Positions 1-9,756 of a DNA stretch of 64,000 bases are shown piece by piece; positions within the stretch are counted from its first letter, which is position 1, and the number at the start of each line of letters is the position of its first letter. The notes under the pieces are model-generated. The model had not been told where the DNA came from. It made no database searches and worked only from the letters and a program-made list of their open reading frames with translations. This stretch comes from Paramacrobiotus metropolitanus (Eukaryota; Tardigrada; Eutardigrada; Parachela; Macrobiotidae). The DNA lies in assembly GCF_019649055.1 (NCBI RefSeq), contig NW_026570225.1, positions 3,038,001 through 3,102,000 on the forward strand, in the 5' to 3' direction. A program made the position numbers and the translations under genes.

Positions 1-1716
1 ATCGAACAGGTCCGGGACGCAGCGCAAGCCGTTTATCAGGAAATGTACCTGCATCGCCGGTGCCAATGCTGACCCACTGTCAGTAATCAAGTCCATTACA
101 GACTGATAATAGTCTTTAATAGACTCCTTCTTAGGATCGTAATACCGCGAAGTCAATGTCTGTGCTGCCACAGTTTCGCGGTCGTGCTCATAGAACTTCT
201 CCATAAGCCTCAGTTTCCACTGTACCCATGAAAGTTTATCTGGATACTGACGGCGCACATGGTCATAGAAGTCAGCCGCCCTGCTTTTCAGAGCTGACAC
301 TAGACCTGCCACCATCAGGGCGTCAGTCCATTGGTAAATGGAAGCTACTTCTTCGTAGCGAGTGATGAAGTTTTCCACTCGCTCATTCTTGTCGCCCTTA
401 AATTCAGGGATTTTTGTTATACATTTAGGCTGCGTTTGCAGTATTCCGTATAGATTATCAACCATTTGGTTGGGTACAAGTCCTGCAGTTGCCGCAGCCC
501 GGACATGGACACCGTTCGGTTGACGTCGTCCATCCTCCCTCGGTCGTCGACTACAGTCGCGATTTTCATCAGCATCCACATCTGTGTCAGAGTCATCACG
601 ACAGCTTCCGCGTGGAAGGAATGCCGAATTGTTACCGCGACCGGAGTGATCCGGTTGACCTACTGAGGCACAGTACTGCATACTACGAGTATGAGTACCC
701 GAATGCTCGGTTCGACCGAGTAATGCGCCCGTGCGCTGGTACATCCGCTCGTGGGCGGTTGCCTGAGACTGCATCGCGTTGCTATTCCGATCCATACGGG
801 CAACGTGTGGCAATTCAAACGGGTGTTTGCCATACTGCGACGAGCAGTCATATACGTCATCATACTGCGTAGAGCGCAGATTCGATTCTGGCTTGAACTG
901 CCTGCTATTGTCCGCATTAATGCGAAAAGAAACAGCGGGCTGACGTGATTGGCTCTTCTGCTGTGCGGCAGTAAAATTCGAACCAATATTACCACGTAAC
1001 ACATTGTCTCGATCATACGAGTATACTACCGTTTCGCGCGCGTCTACGTCATCACTGCTTGCTGAGCAGAAGGGATTGCGAGCCGTGCGCAGATCTGCCG
1101 GCGAGCGGGTTCGATTTTGCTCTGGTTCCCGCTGGAAACCTCCACGATCTTCCCGGTGTCGGCCGCGATTTTCTGACAACGAGGAGTCTCGCCGGGTGGC
1201 AAGTAACTCGAGCGCATCGATAATTCTGTCCAGTTTCCGGTTAGTCTCCACATTGCCGCTAATAAAATGATCTAACCGGTCGCTAGTTTTCCAGTTGGCC
1301 TGGTTAAGGAGATCCAGCTTTTCAGCGGTTTTACATTCAGTCCTGTTACTATCACGTCTCTGCTTTTGCAGTTCATCGACCAGTTTTAATATAGGATCGT
1401 TCCTTGATTGAGCATCCTGGCTATCGCCAGAAGCTGGTACCACATTATCGACGTTATTATCGCTACCGTTCGACATGGCGTCGGCGAGAGTATCAGAGTC
1501 GTCTTCTGATATTAAATTAAAAACTTCCGAAGGAAGTGAATTTAAGGATTCCGAGCAGTCGGAAGAACGTTCAGGTTGACTTACCACCTCGGGTGGGTGA
1601 AAATATTCAGGTGGCAATGGATACACAGCACGGTTGTTCCTCCGTCTGGCAACTTCGGCTTTCTGACGGTTAGTTAGCGGCTGCTGATGTTCCACAGGGT
1701 CGCTTGGCTGGTGCAT
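1..1716 (-). mobile_element. gag: LTR retrotransposon gag, 5' part, runs off the window edge
   Basis: An uninterrupted minus-strand frame starts at ATG 1714-1716, just inside an in-frame TGA at 1738-1740, and is still open at base 1, giving at least 572 codons. The N-terminal half is polar and low in complexity (Ser, Asp, Gln, Arg rich). The part encoded below about position 480 looks like the retrotransposon gag capsid domain: it begins near KIPEFKGDKNERVENFITRY and continues with AADFYDHVRRQYPD and FLINGLR, the usual pattern of Ty3/gypsy-type Gag (Retrotrans_gag family). Gag packages the element RNA into particles. Any nucleocapsid and pol would lie outside the window. The start was chosen because it is the first ATG after the in-frame stop and lies downstream of a plausible LTR and primer site. 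The unbroken frame suggests a young copy. Confidence 0.88.
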
Positions 1717-1820
1717 CCAGATAGGCTTGGATGGTAATCAGGGTACTCACACGACGGCAGAATGTCGCTGGATGTCCGATGAACACTGCCGTTGTACCGG
1801 TAAAACAATAGGTGGAAGTT

Positions 1821-1836
1821 CTTTCAAGGAGCGCCA
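1821..1836 (-). other. Candidate tRNA primer-binding site
   Basis: On the minus strand, TGGCGCTCC begins two bases after the putative LTR end and before the gag start. The leading TGG matches the complement of a tRNA CCA tail. The tRNA species is not identified. Confidence 0.4.
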
Positions 1837-1838
1837 CT

Positions 1839-2126
1839 TGTCACAAGCTGTGCAACACTCTCACTCTGTCCGAGGGGAAGCTTGGCTACTTCCTAGTGGG
1901 AGGGAGCTGCCAGTGCCGCTCTACTAGGGGGGAAGAATGGCTACTTCCTAGCCTAGGAAGCTTACGACCAGCAAAACTACTTGCTGCTAATACACGAAAC
2001 GAAAGAGCCGCACTTTCCAGATCAAATTTATTAACAAAAGCAAAAGATCAGAAAATGCCACTCACTCCATAACAGAGAATGCCCGGCTTTTATAGGCCGT
2101 GAATAATAGCGAGTGATTACGTAACA
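1839..2126 (-). repeat. Probable 5' LTR of the gag element (outer end uncertain)
   Basis: Read on the minus strand, this stretch has the order expected of an LTR: a TATA box (TATAAAAG, 2094-2087), then a poly(A) signal AATAAA (2032-2027), then an end in ...TTGTGACA at 1839. Two bases further a candidate primer-binding site begins with TGGCGC (1836 downwards), as in many retroelements. The 5' end used here is a TGTTAC at 2126; an alternative TGTGAAATC at 2407 would give a longer LTR. A short repeat containing GGCTACTTCCTAG occurs inside it. Without the 3' LTR the exact outer limit cannot be fixed. Confidence 0.5.
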
Positions 2127-2390
2127 GCTCCGGCGGCTACGCCGGCCAATAGGAAAACATGCAGGGAATAAATGTGCTACATAATAACTCCCGTAAGGAG
2201 TGAACCTGACAATATTTACCCCTATAATATGCATCTGACTGCACGTAACTTCTCCCCCGAGGCTCCGACCGAGACACTGTTACCGCTTCCGGTTTGAGAT
2301 TTTCGGCCGGTTTGATCGTTTTTGAATTTTGCGAAACTTCTAATAACGACAAACAGCGAACTATTTTGACATGAATAGGTATATAGTAGG

Positions 2391-2802
2391 GAATTTTAGA
2401 TTTCACATGGTTTAGGCTCCGTTCACTAGAAACTACCGCGTCAGATAAACAGTACGTTAGCAGACAAAACGGCGTTTAAAATGCTTGTACGGATGCACAC
2501 TTGCAGTGACGTACAGCTGAAAAATAAATCGAATCGAGAGTGCCGAGAGCGTGACCAACCTGCTCTCGGGGAGGCGGTTAGAGCACACAAAAAAGATCCA
2601 CAGGCAGCATACGCTGGCTTGTCGCTCTAACATATGGCTGAGCCGTTGCACAGATCCACGTAAGGCAGACAGTTTTTACGCGTCAGCCAACGACGTTGGC
2701 TTACGGCGCCTTACGTCGCGAACGGACGTAAATCAACCCGTAACGCCAACCTCTACCCGAACGTCGAACTGGACGTAACTTGTTTTGTGAAATCTAAAAT
2801 TC
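2391..2802. repeat. 412-bp segment bounded by 17-bp perfect inverted repeats
   Basis: GAATTTTAGATTTCACA at 2391-2407 is exactly inverted at 2786-2802. The interior holds no convincing gene, but has a hairpin with 8-bp arms (2544-2551 and 2563-2570). This could be a small non-autonomous element next to the LTR element, or a rearranged LTR edge. No clear target-site duplication is visible. Confidence 0.4.
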
Positions 2803-3019
2803 GCTAGTGGTGTACTGCTGACGTTCTGAATTCTTTGGTTAGTTAAGTACTTAATTTTATTGCGAGTACCTAAATCGTTAAAATTTATGGAATTTATTCA
2901 GATTCCAAAACCAGGATGATAACCTGACCAATGTTATTGTTAGGTCCTTAAATTCATCAGCTGCTGTAAACAAGTAATACTTCAGGCCGCGCATACCGAA
3001 TTGCCGATTATTTTGGAAA

Positions 3020-6000
3020 ATGCCGAAGCGGAAGCGCAAGAACCAGAACGATAGTTTTTCGCCAGGATTGTCGAAGTCAGAAGCTGATGGTTCTCGATAT
3101 GCAGAAAGTTCGTCCAAAGAGCGGCCCTCCAAACTTCCCATTCACTGCGAGAAGGGCAATTCTACAAACCAGGACTCGTATCATCACATCAAGTCGGAAC
3201 CTGACTACACATTGTCCGATGTTGGGTGGGCCGGTATACAACGGGGAACATTAGAACGGAAATCTGAGGTACAGGCTATGCCGGAACGCAAGTTCCCTTC
3301 GAAGGTGGATTCTGTGGATGCGAAAATTGCATTTCGAGATGAGCTATCCAGTGAAGATCGGTTGTATTTTCTTGCAATCAAGGTACAAAGTGGAAGTACA
3401 GACTATGCAGTAAATTTCCGAGCCAGTAAAGTAGTAAATTTTAAGCCTGACGATCTGGGTGAACAGTCCAAGCAGCGAAAAATTTAAATAGCATAGCGCT
3501 GTAAATATGTATTTTTGCATAAAAACAATATAGATACCAAAATTAATATAAATTAGTATTAAAATAATATATCACTGGTATTAGGGTATATATACGTCTG
3601 TTGGCAAGAGTTTTGATTCTTTTATATGTCTTGATTGATTTTGGTTTATCGTTTGTCGGTTTATGTACGGGTCTTTCATTTCGTAGGTCGATCTGGAAGG
3701 GATGGTGTCTAGGTCGGCAAAGAAATCGAACGGTGACGCAAACGAACTTGTTGATGGTAAGATTGCTTCAATATTTTCCAGAATTATTCTTGAATTTCAG
3801 TCATTAGATGAAGTTCTGGACTCTATATGGGATCGAATTGAGGGAAAGGAAATTGCTCTCTCCCGGGATAAGACTTTGAGTTTTATTTTGGAACATCTTT
3901 TGCTGTTAACCGGAGCTTCGGGAGCACTGCGATTAATGACGCTCTTATCGAAGTATGCTGAAAACGATCCGCATCTGCTGAGCCAGCTCTGCTCTCACAG
4001 CTGTTCAAGTCATGTTCTGGAAGCCATATTTGAAACTGTTGCGAGAATCGGAAAGCCAACAAAGCAACTGAATCGTTCGCTGAAACACTTTCTCCGGGCT
4101 CTGCTCAACAATCCGGAAATATTTTTGCAAAGCACTTATGCTGCACATATCGCTGAGAAAATGTTGCTAAGATTAGCAGGAATATTACGTGCTAGAATAT
4201 CCGATGACGGGATTTTGTACGATTTTGTATCGCAGACGGACAATGCGGATGATTTGGTTTTGGAGCCGGTAACAATATCTTATGCGGGAAACGATAAACA
4301 ATACAGTGCACAACTTTCCGAGTTTCTAAAAGAGCGAGAGCATGCTCTGGATAAAACGAATTTGCTGCTGGCCTGGGATGGAATAATGGAATTTTTGACA
4401 ATGGATAGTGCATGTTTGCCACAAATCTGCACATCTTCGATCGGGACAGTGATCGTCCAGGTATAGTAAGTAATTTAATGTATCCGAGTATGGTTCTTTT
4501 TCATTTATGTTCGTAATATTGAGGAGCAATTGGTAGTGTATTAGGTCTGAGTATTTCAGTTTGCTTTGCGTACAGTTTTCGGAATTTCACTATTTGTTGT
4601 CAAATGGTGTCCGTGCAAAACGAATTTCCGAACATTTAAAGCACGGAAGGAGTTTTATGATGTGGTGGTTCTAATGTTGGCGGTTAGGCCCGTTATTTGA
4701 ATTCAGCCTGTCTGCGTTTGGATTTCTGTAGTCTCTAATTGTTGTTCTATACAGTCTGTTGAGTGAATTACTTCGCAGATGATTTTTGAGTAGTTTTTAT
4801 TTGCTCTTGTCTTGTTCTAGGCATTGCTTTTCGTTAGCATCCCGGTGTCGCTGTTATGTCGAGAAGATGCAAAAGACGTGGAACGCAATCTTGATGATTT
4901 ATTAGGAAAATTCGTTTCCATTTTTGACGAGATTTCTTTGGACAAGTACGGCTCACGGATCGCCGAGCTAGTAATTGCAGCTTTAGGAAGGATCGCCTTT
5001 GAAAATCTGGTTGGAAAAATCTCAGCTGGACAGGAAGTACTGGATAGACTAGTGCGTGACCATTACGCCCACCATACTATTATCCGAATGGTTATGAGTT
5101 GTTCTTCTGTCGCGCTTCTCTGTGAAATGTGTAAAGCAGTCTCGGCTAATTGTGCGGGGATTTTAGAAAGCGGACATGGGATGTTACTGGTAAAACTGGC
5201 TCAGATTTTGTCCAATTCTGCTACCAAACAGCGACTTTGCCGAAGTTCTGAGGATGAAAAACAATGGTACCAGTGTCAGGACGTATTTAGTAAAGCCCTG
5301 AATTCGTTTTATTCCTCGTCGATTTCGGCTTCGTGGGCAGTTCATGAAAAAACTGCCGCTGTGCTCGTTTGTACTGGAGCGCTTTATCCGAAGAATATTA
5401 GAGAACACATTGAGGTGAGAAAACGTGGCCCTTAAACCGTTTTTTGATAAACAGATCCTTTCTCGTTCTAACGTGTTCATGATTTACATGGTTTTTGTTT
5501 TAACAGAGCACGATTGAGAACACGAGTATGCCGGGATCGCAGATATTACAGGCTTTATGTTCATTTAAGGATCCGTCGTTGATAACCCAAGGATTTCTGA
5601 AAATGGATGTTCAGTTATTGTTGCAGCTGTGCTGTAATGCCTGTGGAAGTCACACAATAGTAAGTTTTTGAATCTGAACGAATAATATTATGGGCAGACT
5701 GAATGTGGTTGGTACTTCATATCGATTTACGTTAATTTTCGTGTTCACATTCTTTCACAGGAAACTGTAATCCAAACTCAGAACAATCGTAAGGGATTTT
5801 CTCAGCCTTTTTTGAAGAAGCTCGTGAGTATTATACCGAAGCTGGTTTTGGACAAGCATGGAAGTCGCGTTTTCGATGTCATATGGAAAACGGGAGATAT
5901 GAAGTGCCGCGAATCTGTTGCTGATGTATTAATATCCGTCGAATCGACGATGAAAAAGAATGAATTTGGCCGTTTCCTTTTACCCAAACTTAATCTGGGC

Positions 6001-6105
6001 TTATACAAAAGAAGCATCGAAGCGTGGCGGCGAGAACAGCTGAAGTTTCAGAGTCAAAAAGACGAGCTGAACAGTATTCTGGATTTGATTAATAAAAAAC
6101 CTTGA
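3020..6105 (+). CDS. NOP9: NOP9-type Pumilio-repeat nucleolar protein
   Basis: Five exons joined in phase 0: 3020-3382, 3687-4460, 4821-5414, 5507-5659 and 5761-6105 (742 residues; vertebrate NOP9 is around 640). NOP9 is a nucleolar RNA-binding protein of Pumilio-like repeats needed for 18S rRNA processing and 40S subunit assembly. The N-terminus is very basic (MPKRKRKNQN), fitting a nuclear signal. The repeats are visible as DKTLSFILEHLL, SCSSHVLEAIFE, LDKYGSRIAELVI, HYAHHTIIRMV, ACGSHTIETVIQ and LDKHGSRVFDVIW, each with the helix pattern and SR/H contact positions of PUF repeats. The C-terminus (RRSIEAW-like, with Lys/Arg-rich tail) also fits. The gene ends 122 bp from the FRG1 stop, tail to tail, so the 3' UTRs probably overlap. 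If exon 1 were not spliced at 3382, translation would stop at 3487. Confidence 0.93.
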
Positions 6106-6227
6106 AGGTGAATCCGTCTCGTTCCCAGTGTCATGTAAATCAATAGCAAAATGTCAAATGATAGTGCTTTCCTGACCATTTCTATCGCTGAAACTACAAT
6201 ATCATGAGTCCTAACAAAATAGATTGC

Positions 6228-8108
6228 TCATTTACACATGCGATCAGATTTCATTTTTTCTCTCCTATCCAACATAGTTTCGTGCACGTTTCCTTCTTTC
6301 TTGGCAGTTTCAAGGTCAGCCACCGCTCCTGGATTCAGTTTTATTTTCTTGTCTTGAAAACACTGGAACTGCTTTCTACAAATAATTATTTGATGTTGTT
6401 AAATTACGCTGTTCAGTGTTCACTTTGCGAATCGCGAGCGTTTATGGCGTACACATAATGCAGTTCCACTTGCGATGCATCGGTGTCCTCTTCATCCGTA
6501 GTTTTTTCACTTCTTTGTGCGTTTGATCGAATCTGTGAAGTGTGGACATAAGAATGTGACTAGTAGTGCTTAAACAAAGCTAAGAAATTTATACTTAAAA
6601 AGAGAAAGTTTCAATGTGAGACCGGAAAAAAACTCTTACCTTCACTTTCTCGTCCATGCCTACCGTGTCGCTTGAAGCCATGATTTCCGTTTCGTTTTTG
6701 CATGTAAGAAACCGCTGATTACTGGCCGCGAGGGCCATTTCTCCCTGCACAACAAAACAAACTTGAAAAAGCACCTTCCACATTTTAATCTATAAACAGC
6801 AACCCTCCAATTTGCAATCGTGCACACTTTACCACAGTTGCTTTCGAGAACGTTCGCATTATGGCAGCAAACCAGAGTTAAGACCAGAATAAACAAAACA
6901 CAAGAAGAAAGAAACGTGGGACATCAAAAACACAATATTCATCCCCTATCCTTGCCGCGAAAAACTCAACGAAGCAATATCAAAGGGAAATTTTATTAAA
7001 TAAACTGTTAACAAACTGTTAACAAACTTCCGTCATAAGAGCACTATACTTTACTTTGAAATACCGTAGGTAAATTTGCCTAAATTGCTCCAATTGGTTC
7101 ACTGAATGTAACCCGTACGAGTTTACCTCCGATCTCCAAGTTAATTTCGTACTTTATTTTTTATATAAATATTCATTTTATTTCATACTTATTTTACTGG
7201 ATGGCAAGCGACAGTAGAACCTATACGTATTCCTAAGCGCACCCCTGTGTGCAAATGGCGAGGCCGTCCGCAGTAATCCCAGTTTTTTGTACCGGTTTTG
7301 CACCCTTACTTTTTCGAAAACAGGTTCCCACTGTTCGAGAGATCCAATGGCTTCGGCTTTACCGACCAGTTTGCCGCTGGCCGATACAGCAAGGTACTTA
7401 TCGTATCCTGATTTTAGAGCGATTTTTGTGTCCGAAACTCTAACAGCAATGAGAATCTCTTCCGGATTAGGTCCTTCTCCTATGAAATAAAAAATTGGAT
7501 CAATCCGCTGCTACAGTATGAGTAAAAAACACTTGAATCAACAAAGCCCAGCAATTTCCCCGATCAAAATAAACTGTATACATACGAATACAGTCTACAG
7601 AACCTACTTTATACGGTTATACCGCCCATTAAACATATATTACCCATAAAAGCAGCTCATGACTTTATACACCAGTACCTTCCGGATGGGGTGCTCCAAG
7701 AGTGAAACTACCGTCATCAAGTGCCTTAATGTAAGAAAAAGGGAATAGTTCGATAGCCACAGGCCCAGTTATCTGAGAAAACTCTTCCACTTTCCACCAT
7801 CCACCGTGTCTAATCGCATCTTCATCCACCACAACAGTCGCTTTCTTCCTTTTCTTTTGCCTTTCTCTGGCATCAGACCTGAGCAAATAACAAATGTGCG
7901 GTCAATAATTTTTATGGTTTTCATTTAAGGATAAAACACGTTTCTAATCCAGCAGTGCTACATTTGCAAACAAATCTGCAAGATCTTAATCCTTGTTAAT
8001 AACCTGTCAAATACTTCGTACACGAAGTCTTTACCCAGAAGTGCCAAATTTGCCAGCTCCTTTCAGTTTGAGCTTGCCTACGCGAACATTATCATAAGCA
8101 CCTGACAT
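6228..8108 (-). CDS. FRG1: FRG1 homologue (actin-fascin fold, RNA processing)
   Basis: Six exons, in transcript order: 8108-8035, 7878-7679, 7479-7310, 6744-6640, 6532-6453 and 6375-6228, giving 258 residues, the same length as human FRG1. FRG1 is a nuclear/nucleolar protein with a fascin-like beta-trefoil that binds RNA and F-actin and is found in spliceosomal fractions. Recognisable blocks are KLKLKGAGKFG, GGWWKVEEFSQITGPVAIEL, ALDDGSFTLGAPHPEG, ALKSGYDKYLAVS, EQWEPVFEK, ELHYVKQFQCFQDKKIKL and the C-terminal HETMLDRREKMKSDRMCK. The 565-base intron 6745-7309 holds nothing recognised. Exon 2 has two donors in the same phase (after 7679 or after 7673), differing by two codons. The start at 8108 faces CCDC134 across a 451-bp spacer. 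Confidence 0.95.
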
Positions 8109-8559
8109 AATAATGGTGCTAGGTTCCAGAACTCCAGAAAAGACAGTTCAACAATGCTAGATACAAAGAAAATATTTTTCGCGATGATAATTTTCGTGAT
8201 TGCTTTGAGAGCCTTAGTCTTTCCAACTTTCTTGTCCTTAAAAAACTGTAATATTTAATAATAACCTGTAGTCAGCTGTTACGGGCGAACGCGCTATATA
8301 GATGTGGTCAACGGCAACCAAAACACATAAGAGGCGGTTACGTGTTTTTCTGCCTCGCCACTCAAGTGACAACATGTAAATGATAATTATAGCGATCAGC
8401 TGGCTTGTTATTAAAAAAATTATAAAAAAATTTCAACTTAATAAATTTTTGTTTCGGGCAGTAACTGAGCACCTATAAAATTGACAACATTTGTTGGCAC
8501 TGGTTCTGCACTTCATATTGACTAGAGTAGTCTTATTCGCAACCTATTGTACTCCAGCT
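8109..8559. promoter_or_regulatory. Bidirectional promoter region, FRG1 / CCDC134
   Basis: This 451-bp spacer separates the head-to-head start codons of FRG1 (-) and CCDC134 (+). TATAAAA at 8474-8480 lies 80 bases before the CCDC134 ATG and could be its TATA box. The interior 8400-8460 is AT-rich. No other gene is seen. Confidence 0.5.
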
Positions 8560-9756
8560 ATGGGTATAGATGCGATAAGTTTCAGTTTTTCTGTAATGCT
8601 GCTGATGATTGTTGTTCACGAAGATTTTGGGAAAGACACTGATGCCAGCGACATTGCGCAGAGGCCTACGGTAACAAATGGTATTTTCTTATGTAAGGAA
8701 TAAAGACTCGGTATTCGCAAGAACAAAGAATTGGGAAAATTTTCCCGTTATGGTTTTTGATAGCTTTAATATTTCCATTGGTGTACCGTAGATCGTCAGG
8801 TTTTGCGTGTAAAGCGGATCGAGCAACGACAAGCCGTGACAAAATTATCAGAACTGTCCGACCTGAAAAAGCAAATCAAGATGGTCGAGCCAATGGTGAA
8901 AAAGATTCTAGAGGTCGGAAGACTCGGAATTCGCGATCAGAATCTGATTTACGATGTTGCAACGTTTTATGTTTTTTTCTGAAGATTCTGGAAATTTCGA
9001 AATCTCGGGTGCCGAAAAATTTGGAAGCATCCCAATATGATATGCTGTCGCAGCAGGATCGAGACAGTGAGCCGACGTTTGAATCATTCACTGGAGATTG
9101 CATGCTACGGGTTTAATGTTAATTTTTTGCATTGATTTAGGTGTTTCTTTGGTTCTGGAAAATATCTTATTTTTGGGTGACGCTGTCCTGCGAATTCCGG
9201 ACGCTGTGCATAAAGTACTAAAGAAAGAAAAAAATGCACGGGACACTGTGCAGTGGGCAGTTGGCTACGCCAACACTACCGGTTTCCTTGATGAAATAGA
9301 TTTGCTTACGTTAGATTTGGTAAGTATTTCTGGAATTGCTTGCCAGTTTTTATGAAGTATTGATCGGTCCGTTTTTTTTTATTTTCAAATTTCTGGTTTT
9401 ACTGATAGATGTCACAAGAGCTGAATTTGATTCCCAGGAAAGAAGGATATGTGAACGTGTTTACTGAATCATATAAAATGCAGGTATGGTAACTGTCTGT
9501 CACACGGGAAGTATATCACAGTCAAGGAAAAAAGTTCAAACTGGGCTTTGCACATCTAACCAGCTTCCATTTATTCAATTTTTCCAGCTGGTTACATAAC
9601 TAATCGTTGAACTAATTCATTTGTTATTTTAATTACTGCTAGGAAAGAGAAACGCAACGACTTCTTCAGAAAGAAAAGGAAAAACAAGTAAAAAATAAAC
9701 AGAAAGCAAAGAAGCAAAGAAACCTTATGTCTGGTCCTCGAGCGGGAGAACTTTAG
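8560..9756 (+). CDS. CCDC134: CCDC134 homologue, secreted/ER coiled-coil protein
   Basis: Six exons: 8560-8692, 8792-8913, 8985-9066, 9141-9319, 9409-9483 and 9643-9756, giving 234 residues (human 229). The first 20 residues (MGIDAISFSFSVMLLMIVVH) look like a signal peptide. Family blocks follow in order: LYRQVLRVKRIEQRQAV, KLSELSDLKKQIKM, ENILFLGDAVLRIPD, WAVGYANTTGFLDE, MSQELNLIPRKEGYV, then a Lys/Arg-rich helix. It ends in GEL; the human protein ends QSEL, a KDEL-like ER-retention signal, so ER retention is likely. CCDC134 has been linked to ER handling of HSP90B1 and ERK signalling in vertebrates. The exon 2 donor (GAG|GTCGGA, intron 71 bases) is weak but restores family alignment. The stop codon TAG (9754-9756) overlaps the opposite-strand stop of AGK. 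Confidence 0.93.

Noticed and set aside
489-872. Plus-strand open frame of 127 codons
   Set aside because: Antisense to the continuous gag frame, which is far longer and has a recognisable capsid domain.
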